This document shows positions 38,057-59,886 of a stretch of 64,000 bases of DNA, one piece after another (positions within the stretch are counted from its first letter, which is position 1; every line of letters begins with the position of its first letter). Below the pieces are notes generated by a model. That model was given only the letters and a program-made list of their open reading frames with translations, was not told where the DNA came from and searched no databases. Made by a program: the position numbers and the translations under genes. The stretch spans positions 4,188,671-4,252,670 of the forward strand of contig NC_057004.1 of assembly GCF_000002595.2 (NCBI RefSeq). Reading direction: 5' to 3'. This DNA comes from Chlamydomonas reinhardtii (taxonomy: Eukaryota; Chlorophyta; Chlorophyceae; Chlamydomonadales; Chlamydomonadaceae).

Positions 38057-40060
38057 CTAAAGCTTGGATCCCGAGCCCGCCTCCGCCTTGGCGGCCTCCT
38101 TGCCCGCCTCCTTGCCTGCCGCCGCCGCGGCGTGCGACTTGATCCAGCTGGCGATGTGCTCGGTGCAGTCGCGCCACTCGGGGCCGTGCAGCAGCTCGTG
38201 GTAGCCGCCCTCCACGGCGCGGAAGGTCTTGTCGGCGCTGCTCACGCCGCCCTCCACGAAGCGGCGTGAGGCGGCGACGGAGGTGCAGGCGTCCTTGGTG
38301 CCGTGCGCCACGTACACGGGCAGCGTCAGCTTGCGGGCGTTCTTGCCCACCTGCAAGGCGTGTGCGGCACACGCCAGCACATGTGTGTGTTAAAAATCCA
38401 AACGAAAGCCCGCCCAGACGACGCCACATGTGTGTGTGTGTGTGTGTGTGTGGTGATGCCGTGTCAGGGTCAAAAAGGTGTCGGGTACGGCAGGGGGGCC
38501 TACATCCGCCCGCCCTTCGCCAATCCTACCCTCGCCGCCCTTCCCGCTTGCTCGGCCCCCTGCACCCCACATCCCACCCGCACCCCAGCCCAACGCCTTA
38601 CCTCCGCGAAGCCCCGCAGCATCTCGTTGCCGGTGCGGGCGCGCACGTTGCCTTGCGTGTTGAGCGGGTCGTTCACGTAGGCCGCCACCACGGCCGGGTC
38701 CTGGCTCATGTCCTCGGGCCGCACCGCCGGCACCAGCTTGGCGCGCGGGACGAGCGCCGACAGCAGCCCGCCCACCGCCGCCTGCACCCTGCAAAGTGGG
38801 AGGGAAGGAGGGAGAAAGAGGCGGGTGGGACGGCGCCGATCGTGGGAGGGAGGACATCTTGGCGTTGAGGAGGTGAGAAGGTGAAGGGGAGGAAGGTGTG
38901 GGTGCACGCCGGGTAGGGTGAGTGAGGTCAGGTGAGACACCCCGGAAGCGGTGCGACGGAGCGCCGCGCTGCTCGCATACCTGCCCCCGGATCCAGTTCG
39001 TGCCTTGGTGGTCATGTGACGCCGACCCATTCTCCCAGACCGACCCGCCGTCCATCTCTTACCAGCGCCTACCCATCGCCGCCCCCGCCCAAGTACAGCA
39101 GGTCATGCCCCCTAATGGATTTAAAAACACAACCTCGTTCCACTCCCACCGCGCACCTCAGCACGGGGTTCCACTCCACGTCCAGCGCGGGGCTGTGCAG
39201 CATCACGCCCGCCAGCCGCTCCTGCCGCCGCAGCGCCGTCAGCGCCGCCACCAGGCCGCCCATGCTGTGGCCCAGCACAAACACCGGCAGCTTGCCGTGC
39301 GCCGCCGCTGCGGGGGCGGCAGCAGCAGGGGCGGAGCCCTCGGCGGCCGAGCCGGCACCGGGTGCCGGGGCCGCGGGTGCGGGCGCGGACTCGTTCTTGT
39401 GGACAAAGTCCATGAAGTCGCACATGTCATCCACCTGAACAGATGTGTGCCAACAAAGGTCGGGGTCAACACGCGAGCACATCGTGCAAACCTGCGGACG
39501 ACAGGAGCGCAGCCGGCCCCGCCAACACCGCGTTTAGCTCCGGGACACGTGTCGTGCATGTGGGCCGCCGACCCAGGTCAGCCCATGCTCTGAGGTCCTC
39601 CAAGCTACTGCTCCTTCCGCCGTTCTGACACACACTAATGGTCGAATGCGGTACGGCCAGCCCTACCAGGTGCTTATAGTTGCCAACGAAGGCGCGGCCG
39701 CCCTCCTCCGTTGGCTCCGACTTGCCGTGCCCGTGCGCATCGTAGGTGGTGACCTCGATGCCCTGGTCCGCCAGCGTCTGACACACTGCACACACGTGTG
39801 GTGGGCACGCGAGCGCGTGGTGTGCCGTAAATCGCATGGCGGTCCGCTTTGCACCCCTTGTGCACCACCGCCCGCCGCCGCTGCCCTTCCTGCCTTTGCC
39901 TTGCCAGCACGGGTTCCCTACCGTTGTCATAGCGGCCGCAGTGCTCCGCGAGACCGTGGTGGATGAAGAGCTCGGCCACAGGGGCACCCTTTGCCGGGTA
40001 CTTGAGCGTGTGCAGCTTCTGCTTGCGCGAGTTGACAAACACGCCTGTAATGGGCGCCAT
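38057..40060 (-). CDS. Monoacylglycerol lipase-type alpha/beta hydrolase
   Basis: Serine hydrolase of the monoglyceride lipase/caffeoylshikimate-esterase group; hydrolyses monoacylglycerols or related (lyso)lipids. Five exons (39922-40060, 39667-39785, 39157-39434, 38602-38788, 38057-38350) give 338 residues. The oxyanion motif HHGLAEHCGRYDN lies near residue 35, the nucleophile elbow GHSMGG has Ser143, the acid is Asp261 in HGTKDACTS, and the base is His292 in VEGGYHELLHG. Between the TYDAHGHGKS block and the elbow is an Ala/Pro-rich insert of about 30 residues not needed by the family. The frame is open upstream to an ATG at 40135, which would add a basic 25-residue leader (MHPKLALFRYPPRPFTRG); if used, it could target the protein to an organelle. 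Confidence 0.92.
38387..38452. repeat. Composite core-(TG)n intronic element, copy 2
   Basis: TGTGTGTTAAAAATCC, then CGAAAGCCCGCCCAGACGAC, then a (TG)n tract. The core matches 54316-54340 almost base for base. In an intron of the lipase gene. Confidence 0.75.
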
Positions 40061-40454
40061 CCTAGATGCCAGCTTTCGTAAACCTCTTGTAAAAGGACGC
40101 GGGGGGTATCGAAAGAGCGCGAGTTTCGGGTGCAAAAGCGCGCGAGGGTTCTTCAGGCCAAACGCTTACGTCGGTAGGTAGCAAGATATGCAAAATGTGT
40201 TACGAGCACAAGATTTCAGCGACTTCTTCAGGGCTTTCGGCACGGTGGGAAATCAATCGCGGGATGATTGCCTTCGGGCCACGTTGGACTGTATTTTCAA
40301 AGCCGTTGGCAAGAACCGTGAACTGCAGACACAACTCTTGAATAAGCCATTTCCCCTTACAACCAATTCTCCTAGGCCGCTTATTTGTGACTGGGCCCGA
40401 ATTCCCCGACTTGGCTGCTAACGCCCCCGCTAGTTGTCAGGAGCAGCGGTGGGC
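40061..40454. promoter_or_regulatory. Shared divergent promoter region, lipase / unknown gene
   Basis: 394 bp between opposite start codons. An open frame at 40188-40421 has no support and is likely 5' leader. No motif recognised. Confidence 0.45.
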
Positions 40455-41788
40455 ATGGAGTGGTTCATCGACGCATATGGGGATAGCTTTGTGGTCGCTC
40501 CTACGGCTGCGGGTAAGCGCCCCAGCACTGTGCACTTTCGCGCGTTTTCCCTGCCAGCTCGCGGCCTCTAGGCGCTGCAAACGTCGCTTGTCAACGCACG
40601 GGGCTCTCGCAACAGCTTGAACAGCCACATCCTGGCGAATTAGGGGCTGGGGAGTCGTTGAGGCACAGCGCAATGCGGGACCCACGCAGCAGCTGTCAGC
40701 GCCACCGCGGCAGAAAGCACGGGTCGAATTGCCTGCTGTCAGAGCCGTGGTTTGGTAAATTAGAGCTGACGCGGCGATTTTACGCGGCCTCGACCGCTTC
40801 CAAGCTGTGCCCCCGCGCTGGCCCGTGGCCCACTGCCGTAGGCCCTTGAACAACGATGTTTTCAGCCCCCAGAATTGACATGCAAATCCCTCGCCTCCAT
40901 GCCACACCATCCTACGCAGATGCCCGCTCTCAAGGGCAGCCCGAGCAGGCTCACGCATGTTCCTCAGTGTTCACCTTCCCAATGCACGCCCGCAAGAAGG
41001 GCTGCGCACCGCCGTCGCCGCGCGGCAGCGGCGGCCTGGACGAGCCGCTACTAGCTGCAGACGGAACCTGTGCCATCTACGTAGGCGACCGCATCGTCAC
41101 GCAACCCGAATCGCCCGCCTCCTCGTCCGCTCAGCAGCAGCAGCCCGCAAAGCGGCAGCAGCCCAACCGCGCGCTTTGCGCGCTTTGGGGGCCGAGCGAC
41201 GTGAATGACATGGTCGTGACGGTCGTCGCAAAGGGTGCGGCGGCATCTTCAGCGCCTAGCGACAAATTGGGGCTGCAGCCCAGGAGCCCTGAGCTCCAGC
41301 GCGATACGCTGCCGCCGGCACGTGACCAGGCACCGGTTGCGTCGCCCTCCGGCGCCGTGCCGCCGCCACCAGCCGCTTCTAAGTCCTTCTCCTACAGCCA
41401 GTCGCACCCTATGCAGGACTCGTTCGCGGGGGGGAGCGGTGGCAGCGGTCAGCAGCTCCGCTCCTTCAGCTCCATGCAAGGGCGCACGGGCTTCGGCAGC
41501 GGCGGCGGCGCGCCGCCCGCCGGAGGGGCTGCGCCGGGGGCCTCGGGCGGGCTGCAGGGCAGCGGCTCTCAGCTGCATGCCTGGGCCAGCACGGAGTGGT
41601 GGCGCAACATGAGCAGCAGCCGGCTAAACGAGATGGCGGATGCGGAGGACCCGCGCTCGCCGGAGATGCGGAAGATTCCTTATGTGGGCGGCGCGGCGCC
41701 CATGTGTGCTCTGTGCCACGGCGACGGCGACGGCAGTGCCGACCGCGAGGAGCAACAGGTGGCGGCGGTCCTGCAGCAGCAGTTGTAG
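40455..41788 (+). CDS. Low-complexity protein of unknown function
   Basis: Not recognised. Two exons (40455-40512 and 40866-41788) join in frame to 326 residues. The first exon encodes MEWFIDAYGDSFVVAPTAA and the second continues PRIDMQIPRLHATPSYAD. Most of the protein is Gly, Ser, Ala, Pro and Gln-rich and probably disordered. Ordered-looking patches are CAIYVGDRIVTQPE, RALCALWGPSDVNDMVVTVV, and a C-terminal block WASTEWWRNMSSSRLNEMAD followed by SPEMRKIPYVGGAAPMCALC. No signal peptide or membrane helix. A TGTAA follows about 1 kb later. Confidence 0.72.
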
Positions 41789-43035
41789 AGGAGCAGCACT
41801 GTTGGGCAGGCAGTGGGCGGGCCTGCTGCAGGGAGGGCTTAGATGATGCTGGGGGGAGCATTGGTGTGTTTGTAGAGCAGAGTGAAGGGAGCGGGTTAGG
41901 GGGAGAGAGAGACCTTCCGCACCGCCGTGTCAGGTGGCTCGTAACGTAGTTGGGTAGCAGACCGGTTGACATGTCAGATGCTGCGGCGTGCTGGGTTGAG
42001 TCAGGCGCTGTTGCGTACCATGTGGCGAGCAAGTTGCGAACGGGTCGCCGATAGCCAGGACGGCAGCCGCAAGTCGCAAGGTCGCTGGGACCATGTTTGA
42101 AACACTTTGGGTATTCAGTTTCTGTGGAGTGTATCCACCATGCGTTGCCGGGTTTTTGGTTGTCGACAATGTGGGTGCCGTAGGTGGCGTGCGCCTGGCC
42201 GGTGCCCAGAGGATGCGGCTTTGGAGTGTCAGGGCCCGCACGACTGCCTGACACGGCAGGGGCGTGTGGGATAGTTTGGCGCTAGTGTTTACGGCTAGCT
42301 TAGAGAAGCTGGCCCTTTTACGGTATTTAGTCTACGCAGATTCATTTGTACTGTCGCCCCCGCGCGTCACGAGCGGTGCACTCACATGCCGTTCATGTCC
42401 CAACTGCCGGCGCACATTGCATTGTTGTTGGTACTTTCGGTGTGTGAATGAGGCGAGTACGGTTCAGGTTTGTTCCTGAATTTTACGAGGTTGGAGTGGA
42501 TGACGTTTGTGTTCCCGGATGCGTCGGAAGCAGGGGGTTGCCCGGGGCCTAAATGCAAGCGGAAGACAGTTGAAGCTGTTTCTGCGGTTCTCTGCTCATG
42601 TACTTTGCATAATATCAGCTAAAGGGAGGCGTCGCAAGTTTACGGCGGGGCAACTTGAGAGGGTGTAGACACCCGCGCGTGCCGAGTCTGCTGTGGTAGT
42701 GGTGGGTGTGCTCCGCCAGCACAGGATAGAGACGCAGAGCACGAATAAGAATGGACCAAGCGCAGCTTCGCATTGGCCATCGACCAAGCCGTTGTAAAAG
42801 TATGCTTATGTTGACGAATAACGAACAGGGGGGCTGGGGGCCCGGCGGTGAGAAGGGGGGGACTTGACGGGGCGGCTGCAGGAGCGGAGCAGCTTGAGCT
42901 GTGTTTGCCTGCTGTCCATGGCCTGGCCGTCAGAATACAAGAGCTCTACAGAGTAGCAGGAACGATACTAGCTGCCATTGATGTTGTCTTTTTCATAATC
43001 ACTTGTTGTAGCGAATAGACCCCAAACTCGCTTGC
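41789..43035 (+). other. Long 3' UTR and spacer before the Deg gene
   Basis: No gene seen. TGTAA at 42793-42797 is the first clear signal, implying a 1-kb 3' UTR. The Deg promoter lies in the last 240 bp. Confidence 0.5.
42793..42797 (+). terminator. Poly(A) signal TGTAA of the 40455-41788 gene
   Basis: TGTAA about 1 kb after the stop codon; long 3' UTRs are common in this group. Confidence 0.4.
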
Positions 43036-47762
<4,727 letters not shown>

Positions 47763-48692
47763 AGAGCTGCAGGGGCCACATCGTGTGGAAACAGAGGCTG
47801 AACCGGGTGACCACATGATGGCGTTTTGTGGTGGTCGGTGGCCTTAGTGGGAGCATAGCAGGCGAGGCGTTGGCATGTGTGATGCCAGTGGGGCCGCAGA
47901 CGGTGGAGGGCTGAGTTGGGCGGGTTAGCCGTTCATGCGAAGGACGGAGTGAGTTAAACGGGTACGAGCTCGGGTACGAGGGCTGGATTCAATAGGCTGT
48001 GCAAGGCAGGACAGTACAGATGGGTGCACTGCAGCTCAGCGGATCAATGTGTGTACGGTAATGCTTGGGTGCGTTGTACCTCTAGGTCTACGAGACCGAA
48101 CATGCGGGGCATATGGATGCGGATTACAATGAAGGGACAGCCCGACAAGCGGGGGCACGCCGTACCCACGCCGCGAGGGGCCATCTTCGACCCAGAGAAA
48201 CAACACCCGCCCCCCTGGTTGGCTGCCGACCTTCATAGTGTTACGCACATGAGTCGAAGCCAAGCCGAAGCCCGCCAAAGCCCCACCGCCACGTAACACC
48301 CCTCATCTCGTTTAGGTCTTTTGGCGGCAGTACCCACGCACAACAAGGCGCGACAGGCCAGAGGTCTGCCGACATCCCCATCAAACGCAAGCACCACTCA
48401 TTTTCTACCGTCCGCAGACGATGGCTGGCGTCAGCGGACTCGTAATTCTCAGTGCCTGAAGTGAGACCCTGCCTCAGCAACAATCAGAGGTGGTGCTGGC
48501 TACCCCGATGCCATCAGTGCCGCAACAAGGCCTTGTGCTGCACCAACAGGCCCACCAGCCACCAGCGTCAGCAGCAGTGTTACCAATCACAGTCATGCAA
48601 ACCGCCGACCGCATTCTGACCACACCGCCTAGCTGCGCATGACGCCCTCCCTACGTACCGTATCTCAGCCCCATGTTAAGACCCAGTTCGTA
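47763..48692. other. Convergent spacer after Deg gene
   Basis: 3' flanks of the Deg and MYND genes; contains a dispersed 27-nt repeat at 47926-47952. No gene seen and no clear TGTAA for the Deg gene. Confidence 0.5.
47926..47952 (+). repeat. Dispersed 27-nt repeat, copy 3
   Basis: TAGCCGTTCATGCGAAGGACGG-like; matches the copies at 5715 and 11854 apart from two or three bases. The only copy not inside an intron. Confidence 0.6.
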
Positions 48693-48697
48693 TTACA
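48693..48697 (-). terminator. Poly(A) signal TGTAA of the MYND gene
   Basis: TGTAA on the minus strand, about 140 nt after the stop codon. Confidence 0.55.
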
Positions 48698-48835
48698 AAC
48701 ATCCACGCGCCCGTTTTGAGTCCCTTCGACAGAGACACATGCACACGCACCTACCGTCCTTGACACAAACACACATGTCTTCTTCCTCTCACCCCTTCCT
48801 TTCTGCTTACCTAACACACGTGCTGCAAAACCAAA

Positions 48836-51800
48836 CTACACGCCCTGCCCTGCAGCCCCGCGACAGAAGCCGCACACAGCCCCGTGCCCAGCCTGCCAGT
48901 GCGCCAGCCGGCACCCCTCGCTGCAGTACAAGCTGGACTCGCAGCCGCCGCACCACACCCAGGCCCCGGCGCCCACGCAGGACTGAGGAAACAGCGGCCA
49001 GCCACTCGCGTCCAGCTCCACAGCAGGCTCGCACGCCGGATTGTCGCACAACCACAGCCGGCGGCCGGGGTAGCGCTGCCGCAGTGCGGACCGCACGCGG
49101 CCCGGCGGCACCAGCAGCGCCGAAGCTGCCTGCATCTGCTGGGCCTCCCGCTGCTGCTGCAGCACCGCCTGAGCCCCGGACGAGAACGCCTGCAGCTCCT
49201 CCTCCGAGAGCTCCCCCCGCGAGCCGGTGGCGGCTACTACGGCGTTCGCGCTGGCAAAGGCCTGCCGCACATCCGCCTGCCACTGCGGGTTGGGGCATGG
49301 CCCGTCCGGACCAAACAGCCCAGCAATGCTCTCCACAGCCAGAGGCACCCGGTACTGGCCCGGCTGCTGGGCGCCGCCGGGCCCAGCACACCCGCTTGCG
49401 CCCTGCTGTGCCGCCCTCACGCACTCCCGTGGCAGCACCGCCGCCGCCAGCACGGCGGTCGAATGCAGCTCTGCGCACGCACGCTGTATGTCAATGTCCG
49501 CCTCGTCCTCCCCGCCCCCGCCGCCGTACGAGCACTGCGCCTTTCCCTCCCGGTCATCGACCGGCTGGCGGACGTGCCGGGTAATGGCCGCCGCCGCCGC
49601 CGCTAGCAGAGCAAACACGTCCACATCGCACAGCAGCAGCCGGCGCCACAGCGCCGCGTCATCGCAGGTGCTGGTGCCAGGGGGACTGCTGCTGCTGCTG
49701 CTGCTGCTGCTGCCGGGCCCGCTGCCCTCGCTGCCGCCGCCCTCGCCACCAGTGCGCGCTGCTGCTGCGCCCGCCTCCGCCCGGTGCAGGGCGTTCAGCA
49801 CCAGGCGGCAACACATCAGCGCCGTGGCAGCGGTGTGGTAGGTTCGGCCCGCCCGCGTGGACCAGGAAGGCTCAGGATACGCGGACGTGCAGATGAGGCC
49901 CTCGGCCACGCGCGGCAGGATGTGCTCCGCGACCACCGACCACATCAGCCCCAACTGCTGCAGGTGCGGCTGCTGTGCCTCGCCGGGCGCCGCTGCCGGT
50001 GCTTGTGCCATGCCTCCGCTGCCCCCGCCACCCGCGCCGCCGGCGATGCCGCCGGCAGCGAAGAGCGGCGCGACGGCATGCAGCGTCCACAGCAGCCGCG
50101 CGGCGGCGTGCAGGGGGTACACGGCGCTTTGATGCTCTGATTGCAAGCGGAGCTCCCACAGCCCTTGATCATAGTCCGGAAGCTCAGAGGCAGCAGCCGC
50201 TTCTCGCAGCTTGCTGACATACGCCTGCCCAGCCACAGCAGCCTCCCGGGCCCGTATCGCCGCCGCCGCCAGCAGGTCAAGCAGGTCGTCCGATTGCCCG
50301 AACGCGAGCACCTCTGCAAAGCCAGGCACAGAAAGCAGTCTGGTCGCATCCAGCATGACGTATACCAGGAGCGGTAGACAGAACACCACACAGCAATACA
50401 CCGCTGATGAGTCCGTCTGCAACCGGCTCTGTTCATCATTCCCTTGGTGAGCGGCTGAGCGCTCTTTGCAACATCAAACATGTGCCTGCCTCACCTGCCC
50501 AGCAACGTGCACGGCCAATGCGCCGTAAACTCAGTTTGAACCTGGCCACAAGCGATGCGCGCTCCCACAGTGTCCACAGTCGCAGGTACCCGGCACTTAG
50601 CAGCGCCGCCGCCTCCGGGCCCGGCCTATTGTTGGCTCCGCCTGTGGGCCATGGACAACGGCATACCGCATGCGGCGGCATTACGGGCTGCTTCCAAGCA
50701 GTGATCGAAGGAAAGCACACTGGTGTTGGATAGGCGGGCGACGAGCGTCCAGCTCAACACGGGATGAGCGCAAAGAACCCAGCCCGACCCTGGCCGCATA
50801 CCTGCGCCACTCCCGGTGCCAGCCCCGCCTGCTGCCGAAGCCGCCGGGCCTGCCGACTCCCTGCCGCCCTCCTCCGGCAGCAGCCTGAACATGTCAGGGC
50901 TGTCAGCCAAAGCGTCGTGCCAGCCCCACACGGCGCCGTTGTGCGCATCGGGAGGGAGGCGGGCTCGCTGTGCCGCTGCCGGCGCCCGCTCGCCACTGCC
51001 CTCCGGCAGCACCAGCCCCAGAGCAGCCTCCAGCGCCGCACAGTAGCACCGCCACAGCTGCCGCAGCCGGCGCACGGCCGCGCGGCGGCCGGCCTGTGCC
51101 GTGGGCGGCGTCGACCGAGCCAGCAGCCGCGCTGCTGTCAGTGCACAGTCAAAGGCCCTGCAGGCTGCCTTGGCTTTCCTGACCGCGTCGGGCGGATACT
51201 TCTCCCGCATAAGCAGGGAAGTCGGTGACTGCCAGGCAGCCCACTGCATCCACTCCGCCCGAGCCGCGTTCGCCAGCCGAGTACAGACGTCGAAGGCCGC
51301 CGCATCATTCCACGGCGGCAGTGCCAGCTGGGCTGGCAGTGGCTGCGGCGGCGCCGTCTCCCTGCAAGTCCGCCCCAACAAGTTGTCCATCCAGCTGACG
51401 TCATCCGCATGGATTGCCTCCGGCGCGTCCTCTATCAGCTCCTCCAGGCCCGCCGGCAGCACGACACCGCGCGCGCGCAGCTGTGCCGCCATTGAGCGCG
51501 CGACCACGTAGGGCCGCATGTAGCAACGATCGCCGAGGCCGGGCTACATTCCAAGGGCAAAGGAGTGCACAGAGTACACGAACGTTTTGTGATCGAGAGG
51601 GGCAATGCGGTACCTGGTTGTCCCTCCGCAAGCATGGCAAACGCGGCGCCGCCCATCTCACCGCCTCCTCGACGAACGCCTCTAACACCACCGCGAAGGT
51701 CGTGAAATGGACGCGGTAACCCGGCGGGCCGTAGCGGAGAGCTGGGTCGCCGGTGTGAAGCGCGTGCTGTGCACCCCTTAGTGTTACACACGTGTAGCCC

Positions 51801-53428
51801 ATACGGAGCTGCTCTTTCGTATCTGTCTCTGGCATAGGCACCACCGCCGGCAGGCGGCGTGCCTGCCGCAGCTGCGCCGTCAGGGCCGCCGCCTGCAACT
51901 CCAGCTCAGCCCTGTGCTCAGGCGTCAAGGGCGCGGCATGGCTGCTGGTGGTGCTGCTGCTGCCTGCATCGCCCTCAGGTGGTCCCAGCTCCTGCCCTCG
52001 AGCCTGCCCCTGCCGCGTCTTGCCCGCTATGCCACCGCGGCCCCTGTCCTGGCCCTGGGCCGGCCGCGCCCCCGCGCCCCGCTGCTGTCGCTGGCCGCTC
52101 GGCCCTGCCCCTCCGGCCTGCTGCTGTTGCTGCTGGGTTTGGTCTGCCGCCTGCAGGCTCCGGTACACCTCACGTCGCGCAGCCTCCAGGCGCTTCACCT
52201 CCGCCTCCTGAGCCCGCAGCTGATCCAGCCCCGGCCGCGACAGGCTGCCGGGGCCACGTGCCCAGTCCTCTGCGACTCCAGCCGCGGCCGCCGGACCTAC
52301 CACATTGTCGCGCAATGTTGCGTCTGCTGCGTCTGCTCCCAGGCGCAGGCCCAACATGCGTTCCCAGACGCTGAGCGCGAGTTCCCCGCCGTTCCGAAGC
52401 ACCGCAGAAACGTCTACAATCTGTCCTGCACTTGGGCGCACCAGCGTCCAGGGCGGCCCGCAGTCGCCGTCCTCCGACCCAGCAGCTGCCGCCGCTGCTG
52501 CCTGGCCGTAGCTACTGCCGCCGTCAGCGGCCGCCAGGCCGCGCACTACCACCAGTGACAGCAGTGCCTGCAGCGCTGGCGTCGCACCCAGTGTGTCTGT
52601 CGAAAGTCCGTCACGCCGCCGCACGCCTAACAACGCAAGGACCCGCGGGGTTAGCTCATCGACCTGGCTAATTGTCTGGCAAGCCGCGAGCTGCAGGAAG
52701 CAGACGGCCCACGCCTCGGGTAGCTGGCTTTCCGCCAGCTCCTTGTTGAGATGGTGGTTGTAGCCGCACTTAAGCCGATACGGTATGTTGGGATGGGGTC
52801 CGTCCTCCAGGGCCCCGCTGCGCCGCTGCCCATCCGTGACGGGTGGTGTCGGGCTCCAGGATAACTCGGCGTTCATCGTGGCCTGCAGTAGGTGCTGCAC
52901 CTCCTGCACAACCTCGTGCGCCCCCTCCTGGTTGCGCCGCGACGGCCGCGCTCGGAGCAGCTGCGCGTAGCTGCCCAGCAGAGAGCTGTAGCAGCGCAGC
53001 ACGTGCGTCCGCAGCAGCAGGTCGAGCAGCAAGGTGCGGAGGCGGTTCTCATACCAGCGGGAGCCGAGGATGTCCTGCAGCAGCAGTTTACTGAGCCTGA
53101 TGCGAATGCGCCTGTACAGCTGACGCGCCTCGTCCGTAACGTAAGGCACTTGTGGCGCGGAGCTGGTGGAGGGGCCGGGGCCGCTGCGAGCCGGGGGGCC
53201 GGGGGCCGGCGCCGAGCGCCGCAGCGCGAGACCAAACAGCGCCACCAGGTCTACAAACAGCTGGTCCTCCTTCCATGTTGCTGCATTATCATGTTGCGTC
53301 AACTTGGCCAGCGTGTCCTCGAGCTGACTGCAGGTTAATTCCGGGCCGTTGCTCTGAGAGGCGAGCAGCGACGCAAACGGCAGAAGCGCGGAGCGGCTAG
53401 CGGCAGCCGCATTCTGCCTGGGTGGCAT
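48836..53428 (-). CDS. Large MYND-type zinc-finger protein
   Basis: Four exons (51614-53428, 50802-51543, 50495-50641, 48836-50313) give 1393 residues in frame. Only the C-terminus is recognisable: a MYND finger, WCGGCESSLYCSEGCRLAHW then AGHGAVC, with an upstream CDNPAC pair probably supplying the first ligands. MYND fingers bind proline-rich partners. Chlamydomonas genomes encode many such large proteins with a CDNPAC...YCSxxCQxAHW tail, mostly uncharacterised. The rest is helical, Ala/Leu/Arg-rich, with Gln and Ser/Gly tracts around residues 420-520. The start is MPPRQNAAAASRSALLPF at 53428; three further in-frame codons precede it but lack ATG. No SET domain is visible. Confidence 0.87.
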
Positions 53429-53925
53429 TTCGGCCAAAGTTTCAGTAGAATATAATTAGGCCACTCAATCGTGACTGGAGCCTCCAGTCAACATCGCGTG
53501 ATCTCCCCAAGTTGTCTCCGCTTCCTGCGCTGCGCAGTAGTTCAGCCGTGACAAGAATGGTGTTGTAGACAGTGCGAGGTGTTAGTCTTCAGCCAAGTGA
53601 TCACTGACGGTAGCAAAGCGTAGTCCTTGTCGAGAGACTTGCCGAATTCATCACTGCATCTGGCACGACACAGTCAAAGTTCGTAGAAGTGCTTGATAGT
53701 GCAAAATGCCTGCCTTTGTTGATAACAGCAACCACGGACCACCGACTTCCCATGCAAAACAACGGGCCTCCCGTTGCCAGGTGTGCCCGAGCACTGGCAG
53801 CAAGCCCTCGTCACTCCACACCTAAGCGGGGGAGAGAGCTGGGGTGCGACCCCAGCTCTCTCCCCCGCCTCACACCTCTCTCACACCTCTCTCAAAGCCC
53901 ACACGCCCCTCACGCCCGCCACAAT
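53429..53925 (-). other. Spacer between decarboxylase and MYND genes
   Basis: MYND promoter and leader plus the decarboxylase 3' UTR. A near-palindrome of GGGGGAGAGAGCTGGGG and its complement lies at about 53828-53866. No gene seen. Confidence 0.45.
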
Positions 53926-59009
<5,084 letters not shown>

Positions 59010-59738
59010 CTGTTAGTATTAGTGTGTACAGTTGCGTAAGTCTACAAAATATTGAGTAATACGCGGTGGCCTGTGGGTTTTGCAGGTCAGGCATTGGTCG
59101 ACGGTGGGCTTGCCACCAGACCTTCACACTAGACCTTCCCCAGCTGTTCCATTCCCTTCCATTCCTACTGCGGTCCTGCCCCTGCAGACACGGAGCGCAC
59201 GCACACATGTCCCGCTGCTTGGTGCAGCCAAGTTGCAGCCCATATATGGTTTTACACCATGCTTGTGATGCCACCTCGTGCACCCAGCCCCTCGTCACAG
59301 GATCAAAACGCACTCCCGCACGGCCGCACCGTGCCGCTGGCCTCATTACTTTCAGTCCTACTCATTGTCGAAGTCCAACCCCGTCACCATCACGTAAGCT
59401 TCCAAACTCTGTGTCATAACGTCACCACCGCGCCCAGACAGCAAAACATCTATGGATCAGCTCCTGTTCAAGGTCAACAATCGACCCTGCCCTGGACCCA
59501 CTAGATGCCACTTCGAATACGAACTCTTTAACACGCTCTCACTGCTGCATGCAACACACACATACTCATAACACACACGCCATGATGCCCTAATCTGTAA
59601 ACCAAATCTTAGCTCCTCCCTAGACACAGGGCTGCACTGCCCCACGGCCCCCCTCGCGGCACAGCTCTTGCCGCCTTCTCAGCCGCCCCCTCCCTTCCTT
59701 ACGCCCCCCCCCACACACGCCGCAACAGCACCCATGCC
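59010..59738 (-). other. Spacer between RlmN-like and decarboxylase genes
   Basis: Decarboxylase promoter and leader plus the RlmN-like 3' UTR. A minus-strand TGTAA at 59252-59256 may be the latter's poly(A) signal. No gene seen. Confidence 0.45.
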
Positions 59739-59805
59739 TCACGCCACGGGGCCGTTCAGGTTCACCTTGCGCACCGAGTCCTCGATGTCCTGTGTGTATG
59801 TGTGT

Positions 59806-59886
<81 letters not shown>

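Noticed and set aside
40188-40421. 77-residue plus-strand open frame between the lipase and unknown genes
   Set aside because: No conserved motif, no splice site placing it in frame with 40455; more likely 5' leader.
51401-51613. Continuation of the MYND first exon without an intron
   Set aside because: Frame is open, but a GT donor at 51613 and acceptor at 51544 restore a continuous, better-composed protein and the phase of later exons.
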